DNA of 64,000 nt, from contig NZ_PYOD01000004.1 of assembly GCF_003026285.1 (NCBI RefSeq), positions 62,001 to 126,000 on the forward strand, given 5' to 3'. Within the stretch, counting starts at the first letter, position 1, and the number at the start of each line of letters is the position of its first letter. The position numbers and the translations under genes were made by a program. Under the pieces are notes generated by a model. That model saw only the letters and a list, made by a program, of their open reading frames with translations. It ran no database searches and was not told the DNA's origin. Of this stretch, positions 44,986-53,541 are shown piece by piece. Source of the DNA: Photobacterium profundum (GTDB taxonomy: Bacteria > Pseudomonadota > Gammaproteobacteria > Enterobacterales > Vibrionaceae).

Positions 44986-46557
44986 ATGAAGATCAATGAA
45001 ATCAAAAGAAGAGACTTCTTCAAGATTGTGGGGAAAGGAGCAGTATCAGCAGTGGCGATATCGCAACCTGCTCTAGCTAATGCAATAACACCTTCGAACG
45101 TAAGCCTTCCATCAGATTATAAAACTGTTGACTCTCCCCTTGATGCAACTGAAATGGCAAACCTTGTCAGGAATAAAAAAGTCACACCTAAAGAGCTTGT
45201 TCAAGAGGCCATATATAAAATCCGACAAACGAACGGCGAGGTTAATGCTGTCGTCTCCGAGTGCTTTGATATTGCTCTAGAGCGCGCAAATTCATTTAAT
45301 CCTAATTCTCCATTTGCGGGTGTCCCATTTCTAGCCAAAGACTGTGTTGATGTCGTTGGGCTCGAGTGCACGATGGGTTCTAAGTTAAATAAGGGACGAA
45401 GACCGAAATCAACATCTTGGTTTATTCGCGCGGCGCAAAACGCAGGGTTAAACACCATCGGTATGACAAATATCCCAGAGATGATGACGCTAGGTTGTAC
45501 ACAAAACCCCCTTTATGGTGCAACGCGAAACCCTTGGGACCTGCGTAAAGGTGTACATTCATCTACTGGAGGTGGTGCAGCTGCAGTTGGTGCGGGATAT
45601 GTGCCACTTGTCCACTCAACCGATGGTGGTGGTTCTTCACGCATGCCCGCATCAGCGATGGGGATCTTTGGTTACAAGCCAAGTCGAGAGTTGCTCATTA
45701 CGGGGCTAGCCAATGGCTCAACCAATGAAGACTTTACTCATCAGTCATTTATGTCGAGAACAGTCCGTGACACAGCATTAGCCTTGTCTGTTACTGAAGA
45801 TCATACAAAAAACCGTTTTGAGCATGCTTTTCCACGTACAGCAATCGGTATGGTAAATACCCCACTTAATCGTCAAATAAAAATCGGTGTAACCATGAAG
45901 GATATACATGGGAGACTACCTGATGAAGATACAACTGCTGCCATTCGTTCTACTGTTGAATTATTGGAAGGGTTAGGGCATATCGTTGTGGAGGTTGCTC
46001 AACCTGTAAAAGATGGTGAAGCGTTTATGTATAACTATATGGGAGTCTTTGGAAACAAGATGGCTAGCTTAGCCGAACAGTTCGATAGTAAAGGGATCCC
46101 CCTAGAGTCCATGTCGGATCAAGTGAGCAAAAATGTCACTTATTTAGCGCGCACAATGCAAGCTCGTTTGAAGTCTCATCCAAATCTTTACATCGATTCG
46201 AAAGCAAATTGTCACCATTTTGCTGTTGCACATAATTTGGATTTTTTTAACACAATCGATGTATGGCTGACTCCTTGCTCAAATCATATCCCACAGGAGA
46301 TTGGTTATTTTGATCAACAAGCACATTCAGGTGAAGAAATTTGGACGCGTTCTGAAAAGTTAATGTCCTACACCCCTATAGAAAATGTGGCAGGGAATCC
46401 TGCAATGTCAGTGCCTCTATATTGGAACAAGGACAGTCTACCAGTGGGCAGTCATTTCTCTGCTGCAAGAGGTAATGACCGCCTCTTGCTTGAGTTGGCT
46501 TACCAATTAGAAAACGCCAATCCGTGGGCAGGTAGAAAAGCCCCGATAGCCCTTTAA
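44986..46557 (+). CDS. Exported amidase-signature family hydrolase (Tat signal)
   Basis: 523 residues from the ATG at 44986 (GAGGATAGAAGCT upstream). The N-terminus is a Tat signal: IKRRDFFKIVGKGAVSAVAI with cleavage near ALA-NA. The amidase-signature triad is complete: Lys118 in PFLAKDCVD, cis-Ser193 in GVHSSTGGGA and nucleophile Ser217 in DGGGSSRMPA. Spacing of 24 residues between the two Ser matches the family. It would hydrolyse an amide in the periplasm. It is followed 28 bp later by a DUF2860 outer-membrane protein, then an AraC regulator. The amide substrate is unknown. Confidence 0.88.
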   Translation: MKINEIKRRDFFKIVGKGAVSAVAISQPALANAITPSNVSLPSDYKTVDSPLDATEMANLVRNKKVTPKELVQEAIYKIRQTNGEVNAVVSECFDIALERANSFNPNSPFAGVPFLAKDCVDVVGLECTMGSKLNKGRRPKSTSWFIRAAQNAGLNTIGMTNIPEMMTLGCTQNPLYGATRNPWDLRKGVHSSTGGGAAAVGAGYVPLVHSTDGGGSSRMPASAMGIFGYKPSRELLITGLANGSTNEDFTHQSFMSRTVRDTALALSVTEDHTKNRFEHAFPRTAIGMVNTPLNRQIKIGVTMKDIHGRLPDEDTTAAIRSTVELLEGLGHIVVEVAQPVKDGEAFMYNYMGVFGNKMASLAEQFDSKGIPLESMSDQVSKNVTYLARTMQARLKSHPNLYIDSKANCHHFAVAHNLDFFNTIDVWLTPCSNHIPQEIGYFDQQAHSGEEIWTRSEKLMSYTPIENVAGNPAMSVPLYWNKDSLPVGSHFSAARGNDRLLLELAYQLENANPWAGRKAPIAL

Positions 46558-46585
46558 GTCCATTCGTTCAAATAAGAAGCAGTAG

Positions 46586-47584
46586 ATGAAAAAAATAATT
46601 TATTTGGTTATGTCGAGCATGATGTTCGCCCCTTTCGCATACGCAGCGTTAGCACCTAATGAGGGAATCAGCGGAAATGTCACATTCTTAACCGGTATGA
46701 CGGCAAACTCGAGCAACTTGGATGTGGGGCAAAGCGCCGAGCAAACTCAAACAGACTTGTTTTCTTCAGGTACAACTGAAGCGAGTGGCATGGTTGCCGT
46801 TTTAGGTTCGCTACAGTACACATTTGGAGAGTTGAAAGACAAACAGTTTTTCTTGGGGACATCTAGAGACGATATCATTACAGGTACACTGGCATTTGAA
46901 ATCGGCTACAGACAGCAACTTAAAAGTGGAATGATTGTTGATTTTTCCATCTTACCCACTTTAATCTCTGGAGAAGTATGGGATGACCCATACGCTATAG
47001 GTGCGAAAAGAAAAGAGACAGATCTAACAGGTAACGTTGTTCGAATGCAGCTTTCCAGAATTATGGGGTCAAATTTTCATCTAGATATGGCAGCGGGTGA
47101 ATCAGATGTAAAACATGAAAAAACGGGGCTTAAAGGACTTAATCTGACTGACGAAGAACGTGCTTTAATGACTCGAGAGCGAAATTATTTCTATCTTAAA
47201 ACAGGTTATCAATATTTATTGAAGAATCGGGCTGGGCTCTTAACTCCATCGGCAAATGTCTTTTCATCGAACTCTGAGGGCGATGCATTGTCTTTTATCA
47301 GTTTTGGTGCCGAGATTAGTTTAGCCAACAAGATTGAGAATCACGGTTTTGCTTTAACCGTCAGCACAGCCAAAAGAGATTACGATGAGAAAAACCCAAT
47401 ATTCAACGAAGTGCGTGAGGACAAAGACTACGGAGTATTTGTAGCCTACGAGTATACGGATATTTTGGGCTATCAGAATTGGTCCTTGGTTTCCTTACTA
47501 GGGGCGAAAACGGTCAAGTCAAACATTGACTATTATGACTCTTCTCAATATCTCATTTCACTAGGTTTGAACTACAAATTCTAG
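46586..47584 (+). CDS. DUF2860-type outer-membrane protein
   Basis: 332 residues with a Sec signal (KKIIYLVMSSMMFAPFAYA, cut before ALAPNEG). The mature part begins LAPNEGISGNVTFLTGMTA and consists of alternating beta strands (FFLGTSRDDIITGTLAFEIG, QLKSGMIVDFSILPTLI, YFYLKTGYQYLL) ending YLISLGLNYKF with a terminal Phe. The pattern agrees with the DUF2860 family of Vibrionaceae, probably a beta-barrel. It is 28 bp after the amidase gene, so it may be the channel or receptor for the amide or its product. Confidence 0.72.
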   Translation: MKKIIYLVMSSMMFAPFAYAALAPNEGISGNVTFLTGMTANSSNLDVGQSAEQTQTDLFSSGTTEASGMVAVLGSLQYTFGELKDKQFFLGTSRDDIITGTLAFEIGYRQQLKSGMIVDFSILPTLISGEVWDDPYAIGAKRKETDLTGNVVRMQLSRIMGSNFHLDMAAGESDVKHEKTGLKGLNLTDEERALMTRERNYFYLKTGYQYLLKNRAGLLTPSANVFSSNSEGDALSFISFGAEISLANKIENHGFALTVSTAKRDYDEKNPIFNEVREDKDYGVFVAYEYTDILGYQNWSLVSLLGAKTVKSNIDYYDSSQYLISLGLNYKF

Positions 47585-47691
47585 AGATATGGTTGAGCTG
47601 AACGCTTCTTGTAACTTGTAATAAAATCCTTTAGTTTGGAGCTAAATATAGGGATGAGTTAACTACCAGGGAATAAGAACAACAGGGAGTT

Positions 47692-48711
47692 ATGTTGGAA
47701 AATTATAGTACTCAGTTACCAATCTTCTGGTTTAAGACTTTAGATTCTGCTATTCAAGTACGAGTTGGAGACAGCAGTGATATTTGGGGGGGGCCTGATA
47801 CTTATAAAGCCCTTTTATCAGCTGATTCCATCTCTGCTTATCAACTTCAAACAGGGATCTCCAATATTTATCAACAGTGTGGCTATGAGCTCATCGATAT
47901 ATTTAATGAATCTGCAAAATATTTTGATGAATTGGAGTTAGGGGCTCCCGTTCTAGCTATTCTGACGGCCCCAACCTTGACAAGCTTTTGTGAACTTCTT
48001 AGCCGATATTCCATTCATATCCATCCATTACTAAAGATATTTAGTCGTGAGACAGAGTGTGGTGAGTTAGAGCTTTGGACTGTTACACCTGAATATATTG
48101 ATGAGTCAACTTTGATGACACATATCAGTTTAGGGCTCTATTTGAGTATTGTCCTTAAGTTAGTCAGGCGCTATCTCAATACTCCGAATCAACATTTAGC
48201 CATACATATCAACAAAAATACGATAGGCCATGAGTTCTCTCCCATTTTTGAGCGAGTCTTCAATGTAGAAATGAAGCAAGGTTATCCAGCTCGTTACCTT
48301 CTTTTTACTCAAGATATTGTTAAGTCTAAGAGTCGTCAGTTCTTACCAGACTTACACGCAGAATTAATAAGGCTTGCTGACCAGCAGATGGAAAAAAAAC
48401 TGGAGACAAGTCTACTGCTTAAAGTTAATAAGGCTTTTAAGACGGTATCAGTAAAAGATATAAGCCAAGACAGTATTGCTAGCACTCTTCATATGAGCTC
48501 AAGAACGTTGAATCGTAAGCTACAGCAAGAGGGCATTAGTTTTCGTCGGTTGTTCGATAAGTATCGTCTTGAGTTGAGCCTGACAATGCTCAATAGAAAG
48601 GATTTTAGCATCACCTATGTTGCCCATGAACTGGGGTTTTCTGATTCTAGTGCCTTTAGCCGAGCGTTTAAAAAGTGGACAGGGCACCCACCAACGAAGC
48701 TTAAAGTTTAA
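47692..48711 (+). CDS. AraC-family regulator with OruR/ArgR-type ligand domain
   Basis: 339 residues. The long N-terminal part (about 20-200: YQLQTGISNIYQQCGYELID, FDELELGAPVLAILTAPTL, CGELELWTVTPEYID) is the arabinose-binding-like domain (PF12625) of OruR/VirF-type regulators. The C-terminal helix-turn-helix pair follows (SIASTLHMSSRTLNRKLQQE, then SITYVAHELGFSDSSAFSRA, FKKWTGHPPTK). The ATG follows CAGGGAGTT. It is 107 bp after the DUF2860 gene on the same strand and likely controls the amidase operon. The ligand may be the amide substrate or its product. Confidence 0.87.
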   Translation: MLENYSTQLPIFWFKTLDSAIQVRVGDSSDIWGGPDTYKALLSADSISAYQLQTGISNIYQQCGYELIDIFNESAKYFDELELGAPVLAILTAPTLTSFCELLSRYSIHIHPLLKIFSRETECGELELWTVTPEYIDESTLMTHISLGLYLSIVLKLVRRYLNTPNQHLAIHINKNTIGHEFSPIFERVFNVEMKQGYPARYLLFTQDIVKSKSRQFLPDLHAELIRLADQQMEKKLETSLLLKVNKAFKTVSVKDISQDSIASTLHMSSRTLNRKLQQEGISFRRLFDKYRLELSLTMLNRKDFSITYVAHELGFSDSSAFSRAFKKWTGHPPTKLKV

Positions 48712-48785
48712 TTGTAAATGGTTTATGTCCAAAAGCTTTTTAGGTATATGTAGTCGTCAACAAATATGTTCGAAGGAATTGAAAA

Positions 48786-49262
48786 ATGGAAGAGTTGTAT
48801 TTTGCAGGAGGATGTCTTTGGGGCGTTCAGGAGTTTATGAAGACGTTACCAGGTGTCGTTTTGACAGAGGCTGGGCGCGCTAATGCCTCTACTCACAATA
48901 CTGCAGGTGAGTATGATGGCTATGCCGAGTGCGTTTGTGTCCAGTTTGATTCAACGGCCGTTACTGTTGAGCAGTTAATGGATTATTTCTTTGAGATCAT
49001 TGACCCTTATAGCGTTAATAAGCAAGGGGAAGATGTAGGTGAAAAGTATCGAACCGGTATTTACAGCAAGAACCCCAAACATCTGGTTCTAGTAACTTGC
49101 TATCTTCAAGCGAGAGAAGATACCGATAAGATCGCTCTTGAGGTGTTGCCGTTGTCTAACTATGTGAAAAGTGATGATGAGCATCAAGATAGGCTCACCT
49201 TGCATCCTAATGATTACTGCCATATCCCGAAGAATATTCTGTACAAATATAAAGATGAGTAA
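48786..49262 (+). CDS. Divergent MsrA-family peptide-methionine sulfoxide reductase
   Basis: 158 residues, shorter than normal MsrA (about 175-210). The active-site motif GCFWG is GCLWG here (Cys10), and later family landmarks remain: GYAECVCVQFD, FFEIIDPYSVNKQGEDVGEKY, YRTGIY. The C-terminal resolving-Cys loop of typical MsrA is missing. It would reduce methionine-S-sulfoxide in the cytosol, if active. The ATG has AAGGAATTGAAAA upstream. It follows an AraC regulator by 74 bp and converges on the marR-MFS operon. Confidence 0.8.
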   Translation: MEELYFAGGCLWGVQEFMKTLPGVVLTEAGRANASTHNTAGEYDGYAECVCVQFDSTAVTVEQLMDYFFEIIDPYSVNKQGEDVGEKYRTGIYSKNPKHLVLVTCYLQAREDTDKIALEVLPLSNYVKSDDEHQDRLTLHPNDYCHIPKNILYKYKDE

Positions 49263-49282
49263 ACGCAGTGAACATGAAAAAA

Positions 49283-49303
49283 CCGACACACAAGGTGTCG
49301 GTC
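49283..49303 (-). terminator. Terminator after the marR-MFS operon
   Basis: Read leftward: stem ACCGACAC / GTGTCGGT with a 5-nt loop, then TTTTTTC. It lies 24 bp after the MFS stop codon and also next to the end of the MsrA-like gene. Confidence 0.8.
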
Positions 49304-49327
49304 TGATACTGTTTTGACGTTTTGCTA

Positions 49328-50533
49328 TTACGATGATCTAACCAGTTTCTCTGTGACAAATGAGCGATTTCTTACCAACAACCACAAGAACCCGCCTGTG
49401 ATGCCAACGATAAGTTGAATGACACCGAGATTTTCAATCAAAGACTCGGGGCGAACAGACACCAATACCATTCCTAGTGAACCACAGATCATGCTACAAA
49501 ATTGAATCAATGCCACCGCAGAACCCGTATCGTGATCTTGTTGGTCCAGCATTAAGTTGGTTCCCGGTACGCGCATCGTGATAACCATTAAGGTTGCGGG
49601 TGCTGCAATACACGCAAAAACCCAAGGCGACATGTGGCCAATTGTGATAGTCAACATACCTGCTATGGCGAGTAGAAAGAAACACAGCGTGATGATTTTT
49701 TGAACCGGAATGTAGCGAGATAGCTTCATGTAAATCGTTGGGCCAAATGATGCACACAACGCATTAAAAGCAAAAGTGTAGCTAAACTGCTGTTCGGTGA
49801 GCCCAAACCCATTAATATAGATGTATGAACCTGCCGCAAGAAATGCCATTAGCGCCATTGGTGTAATGGAAAAAATCATTAGCAATGCGACAAATTGTGG
49901 GTTTTTTAAGACCACACCAAGTCTTCCCCAAGAACGCAGTATTGAGCCGTCGTATTTTGTTTCAAGTGTTTCTTCATAGCAGCACGCTAATACTGAGGCG
50001 AAGGCACCAAAAACTGCAAGTGTTACGAACATCATTCTCCATGATGCGATTTGAAGCAAAAATGCGCCAATAACGGGGGCTACCATTGGGGCAATGATGA
50101 CCAAGGACATGATTGTTGCCATGATTTTTTGGCGCTCTCGACCATCATAGAGATCTTTCACGATAGCGGTTGCGACTACTGTAATAGCACTTCCAGCAAA
50201 TGCTTGGAGTATTCGGGCGCCAATGAGTTGTTCGATATTCCCTGCCAATGCGCAAAAGATACTGGCTAGCATATAGCCGCCAATACCAGTTAATAAGATA
50301 GGTTTTCGACCAAATTTTTCACTTAATGGCCCCCAAAATAGCAGACCCACTGCATAAGTGACAAAATAGCTGCTGAGCGTTAAGTTCACCATTGCTTGAT
50401 CGGTGTTGAACACGTTGACCATTTGTGGCAGTGCAGGCAAGTATAGGTCAATAGTAAGTGGTGGAAAGGCACTGATGATGACGAGGAAAAATAGCATACC
50501 AGTTTTACCCAATACGGATTGTGGTTTTTTCAA
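49328..50533 (-). CDS. Bcr/CflA-type MFS drug efflux transporter
   Basis: About 401 residues if translation starts at the TTG at 50533. Another TTG at 50569 would add 12 residues, and an internal ATG at 50497 would clip the first helix, so the start is uncertain. The Bcr/CflA marks are clear: FPPLTIDLYLPALPQM after TM1, FWGPLSEKFGRKPILLTG (motif A), ARILQAFAGSAITVVATAIV and PMVAPVIGAFLL. It exports hydrophobic drugs by proton antiport. The marR gene ends about 50 bp upstream, forming an operon that carries MarR operators and a SoxR-type promoter. Confidence 0.87.
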   Translation of the reverse strand: MKKPQSVLGKTGMLFFLVIISAFPPLTIDLYLPALPQMVNVFNTDQAMVNLTLSSYFVTYAVGLLFWGPLSEKFGRKPILLTGIGGYMLASIFCALAGNIEQLIGARILQAFAGSAITVVATAIVKDLYDGRERQKIMATIMSLVIIAPMVAPVIGAFLLQIASWRMMFVTLAVFGAFASVLACCYEETLETKYDGSILRSWGRLGVVLKNPQFVALLMIFSITPMALMAFLAAGSYIYINGFGLTEQQFSYTFAFNALCASFGPTIYMKLSRYIPVQKIITLCFFLLAIAGMLTITIGHMSPWVFACIAAPATLMVITMRVPGTNLMLDQQDHDTGSAVALIQFCSMICGSLGMVLVSVRPESLIENLGVIQLIVGITGGFLWLLVRNRSFVTEKLVRSS

Positions 50534-50584
50534 ATTGATACTCTCAATGGTCCACCGACGATAGTTCAAATCAGGGACGTGGGT

Positions 50585-51013
50585 TTAATGGGTTAGGTTG
50601 TTATTGACACGTTTAAGTAGCACACGAAGCGTTTCAGATTCTTTGTCAGTAAAGCCCGTAAGCATTTCGTTGATCATGCCCATTTCTACTTCGTCTAGAC
50701 GCTTGAGCAATTTGAGTCCTTTTTCACTGAGCGTGAGCTGTACTGAGCGTTTATCGCTCTCATTGGCTTGTTTAATAATTAAATCCTGCCTATGAAGCCT
50801 CGCAATAATACGAGCGATTTGTGCTTTATCACGATTCATCGATTCGACCAACATTTGCTGCGATGCACCCTCGAATTCGCGAATGTCGCTCATGGCTTTA
50901 TGCTCTAGAGGTGAGAATTCGACTTTTTGGCGAGTGACTTCCGCCACCATTTTACCTCGGGTCTTCATACGAATTTCACGCAGTGTGTGGTTGATTTCTC
51001 GATAAGTGCTCAT
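50585..51013 (-). CDS. MarR-family transcriptional regulator
   Basis: 142 residues with the MarR winged helix: SPLEHKAMSDIREFEGASQQ, MLVESMNRDKAQIARIIARL and the wing HRQDLIIKQANESDKRSVQL, followed by dimerisation helices. MarR proteins repress efflux genes and release DNA on binding phenolic or oxidising ligands. It precedes a Bcr/CflA transporter gene. Two 21-bp inverted repeats lie just upstream of its start (51032-51083), consistent with autorepression. Confidence 0.9.
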   Translation of the reverse strand: MSTYREINHTLREIRMKTRGKMVAEVTRQKVEFSPLEHKAMSDIREFEGASQQMLVESMNRDKAQIARIIARLHRQDLIIKQANESDKRSVQLTLSEKGLKLLKRLDEVEMGMINEMLTGFTDKESETLRVLLKRVNNNLTH

Positions 51014-51031
51014 AATGTTTCAAATAAGATA

Positions 51032-51052
51032 TTGGTTGACTATATCAACTAA
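51032..51052. promoter_or_regulatory. Probable MarR operator 1
   Basis: 21-bp imperfect palindrome TTGGTTGA-N5-TCAACTAA, 18 bp from the marR ATG. A near-identical copy lies 31 bp further upstream. Confidence 0.7.
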
Positions 51053-51062
51053 TATCCAACAT

Positions 51063-51083
51063 TTGGTTGATTAGATCAACTAA
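51063..51083. promoter_or_regulatory. Probable MarR operator 2
   Basis: Second copy TTGGTTGA-N5-TCAACTAA, spaced 31 bp (three helical turns) from the first. It overlaps a possible leftward promoter with -35 TTGATC and -10 GATATT, 17 bp apart. Confidence 0.7.
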
Positions 51084-51156
51084 TTTCATTATTACGGTGA
51101 AACCAATGAGTTTATCGTGTTAAATGCTCTTAATACTCGATGAATGAGAAAGTGAC

Positions 51157-51187
51157 ATCTTACAACTTAAAGTTAACTTTAAGTCAA
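51157..51187 (-). promoter_or_regulatory. SoxR-type promoter with 19-bp spacer, facing the marR-MFS operon
   Basis: Read leftward: -35 TTGACT (51187-51182), 19-bp spacer, -10 TAAGAT (51162-51157). The spacer region holds the perfect 20-bp palindrome at 51165-51184 (ACTTAAAGTTAACTTTAAGT), which contains the 16-bp palindrome found next to soxR. It matches the E. coli soxS box at 14 of 18 positions by eye. It lies about 145 bp upstream of marR. Confidence 0.78.
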
Positions 51188-51268
51188 TGCGAGAAGTAAA
51201 CTTTCTTTACTTTTCTCACCAAAGTCTTCAATAAGATATCTTGCCCCTTGACCATGAGATCTCATCAT
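51179..51268 (-). CDS. Possible small protein upstream of the SoxR-type promoter
   Basis: A 29-residue frame (MMRSHGQGARYLIEDFGEKS then KESLLLALT) with a good ribosome site, GAAAGGTAACAA, before its ATG at 51268. Its stop codon lies inside the -35 end of the SoxR-type promoter. It could be a short leader, a relic, or chance. I know no relative. Confidence 0.25.
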   Translation of the reverse strand: MMRSHGQGARYLIEDFGEKSKESLLLALT

Positions 51269-51528
51269 TTGTTACCTTTCATTATATTTTCTCTGCATAA
51301 TCATCCAGTAAATGTGGCTCGAATCACGTAATGCTTTAAGCAGAAATATTGGCTTGAATCTATAATGGTTGTGTAGGTTGTAACCACATAAAAAAATAAA
51401 TTACGTGCTACAGGTTTGATATATAGGCACTTATTATGTTTCACGTTAGTGCTTCCGTGATACTTAATTGATCAGCTAGCTGAGTAAATCAGATCGCTTC
51501 TCAATTATGTATTGCTGGAGATAGGCAC

Positions 51529-51720
51529 ATGGAAATACTTGAAAAAGCTAAAGCGTTATTTACCCAACCGTTAAGCTTGGATGGGTTACGTAAGCTTGAT
51601 CGGTTAGAACGCCAAGCAACAGGGAAGGAGAGAATGTATATCGGTTTGCTATGGGATGCAGCGTATGCGGCGGTTGATCCCATTGTTTTGCAACAGGCAC
51701 GTGTAGAAGGTTTGTTGTAA
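51529..51720 (+). CDS. Small hypothetical cytosolic protein (63 residues)
   Basis: 63 residues, begins MEILEKAKALFTQPLSLDGL and ends PIVLQQARVEGLL. There is no signal or membrane segment; it is probably helical. GGAGATAGGCAC gives a good ribosome site and the gene is followed by an intrinsic terminator at 51866, so it is likely real. I do not recognise a family. Confidence 0.55.
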   Translation: MEILEKAKALFTQPLSLDGLRKLDRLERQATGKERMYIGLLWDAAYAAVDPIVLQQARVEGLL

Positions 51721-51865
51721 AAAAATAGCCTTAAGTCAGGTAAAGCTAACCGTTAGCGAATGTTGGTAATGATAGGAATTCCACCATAGTCATACTTTCG
51801 TGACAGATTATGAAGCGCGTGAATTGACTTAGTGATTTTAATCTAGCTGTTATATAGACAATAAG

Positions 51866-51891
51866 AAACCGCTCAAGTGAGCGGTTTTTTT
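51866..51891 (+). terminator. Intrinsic terminator between the small gene and gntP
   Basis: Stem AAACCGCTC / GAGCGGTTT with tetraloop AAGT, followed by seven T in the rightward direction. Confidence 0.85.
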
Positions 51892-51930
51892 GTTTACTGC
51901 TTTGTTTTCTCTTCCTTGTTTAGAGCAAGG

Positions 51931-53385
51931 TTAAGAGGTGGCTGTCTTTACGACTGTTTTTGTTTCACGTTGTTTCATCCACAATACAATCACACCGAGA
52001 ACAGCAAGTGGAATTAATGGGTCAATCATTGTTCCACCTTTACCAAAGACTAGGTTCAATATCATGATTAAGCTGGCACCGATAGCCCAAGCAATCGTTG
52101 ATGTCAGGCTCCAAATTTTAAGTTGGTCAGACAATTCAGTAATGCCCAGAGTACGGCTAATAATGTGGAAGTAAGAATCGTTAACGTGCGAGAAACCAAC
52201 TGGGCCGACAGCACATGCTAGCGCGACAAATACAGGGTCTAAACCTAATGCTTCAACTAACGGTAAGGTCATTGTTGCCGCTACCATCATAGAAGCTGTC
52301 GCTGAACCTTGAATCATACGGAGCATCGATGCGATAGCAAGGGGCACGAGTAACGGTGGAATACCGCTGCTTGCAATAGCTTCAGCAACTTGTGGGCCTG
52401 CGCCAGATGCTTTAAGAACTGCACCCATTGCACCACCACAACCGGTTACAACAAGAATCAAACCCGTGGTCGACAAGGCATCATCCATTGAGCCTATCAT
52501 CTCTTTGCGATCAATTTGTGTCGTCAGACCGTATAGCGCCATAAGTACACCAAGGCCAACAGCAACAACAGGGTTACCAATAAGCTCTAACACGGTGTGG
52601 AATACAGAATCACCATCGCTGATTAGCGTATTCGCAAGAATTAAAATGATTGGAATAAGAATTGGACCGAACGATAAGAAGTTACTTGGTAATTCTTCAT
52701 CCTTTACTTCTTGCACGTTTTCTAGGTTTGCCCAGTCGGCTTGATTAGTGATCCAGCTTTCACCGTTTGGCACACGGTAATATTCTTTACCCACTTTACG
52801 AATGTAGATAAGAGATAGCAGCATCATAGGGATAGAGACAACTAAGCCCCATAGCATGTATATACCAAGATCAACGCCTAAGATTCCCGCAACAGCCACA
52901 GGGCCTGGTGTAGGCGGTACTAAAGCGTGAGTAATAAGTAAACCAAGAGCAAGTGTTACACCTAAGCCAACTGATGATTTACCAGTATTACGCGAAATAG
53001 CACGAACAAGAGAGTGAAGAAGCACATAAGCTGAATCACAAAATACAGGGATAGCAACAAGCACGCCAGTGAAGCCCAATGCTAAGTCTTCGCGGCCTTT
53101 ACCACATAGTTTCACGAAGGTTTTTGCCATACGTACGGCTGCGCCCGATTTTTCGAAACAAGCCCCCATGATGACACCAAAGGCGATAATTAAGCCTATG
53201 CCACCTAATACGCCACCAAAGCCTGATTTAATCGCGTTGACCAAATCGGTTGGTGCCATACCTGCAAATAGCCCCATGATTAAACATGAAATAACCATTG
53301 CCAGTGCGACTGGGATACGTGTTTTTATGATCATGAGCATCATTACGGTGATACCGAGAATAATGCCAAAAATTGCTCCGTCCAT
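51931..53385 (-). CDS. GntP-family acid-sugar permease
   Basis: 484 residues, twelve or more hydrophobic segments. GntP-family landmarks: FGVIMGACFEKSGAAVRMAK, LVPPTPGPVAVAGILGVDLG, ASMLRMIQGSATASMMVAAT, ACAVGPVGFSHVNDSYFHII. It imports gluconate-like acids with protons. Placed after a four-gene set for four-carbon acid sugars, it most likely carries threonate or a related tetronate, like YgbN of E. coli. A gap of about 155 bp separates it from otnI, so it may also have its own promoter. Confidence 0.9.
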   Translation of the reverse strand: MDGAIFGIILGITVMMLMIIKTRIPVALAMVISCLIMGLFAGMAPTDLVNAIKSGFGGVLGGIGLIIAFGVIMGACFEKSGAAVRMAKTFVKLCGKGREDLALGFTGVLVAIPVFCDSAYVLLHSLVRAISRNTGKSSVGLGVTLALGLLITHALVPPTPGPVAVAGILGVDLGIYMLWGLVVSIPMMLLSLIYIRKVGKEYYRVPNGESWITNQADWANLENVQEVKDEELPSNFLSFGPILIPIILILANTLISDGDSVFHTVLELIGNPVVAVGLGVLMALYGLTTQIDRKEMIGSMDDALSTTGLILVVTGCGGAMGAVLKASGAGPQVAEAIASSGIPPLLVPLAIASMLRMIQGSATASMMVAATMTLPLVEALGLDPVFVALACAVGPVGFSHVNDSYFHIISRTLGITELSDQLKIWSLTSTIAWAIGASLIMILNLVFGKGGTMIDPLIPLAVLGVIVLWMKQRETKTVVKTATS

Positions 53386-53541
53386 TTTATCTTTTCCTTG
53401 ATTTGACCTGCTGAACAGGTTCTATGATTTTATGTTTCACGTCGTTTTTCAGCATAAGTGATGCACGAATGCCTGATGTTTTGCTAATGTTGCTTTACGG
53501 TTTATTGCTATACAGCTAGATTTTTAATGTAGATATTTAGC

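Larger units (their letters stand above)
51014..51528. other. Regulatory region of the marR operon and of the 63-residue gene
   Basis: 515 bp. Leftward it holds two MarR-type inverted repeats (51032-51083), a SoxR-type promoter (51157-51187) and a tiny frame (51179-51268). Rightward, from about 51270, AT-rich DNA leads to the small gene at 51529. No further gene is supported. Confidence 0.6.
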
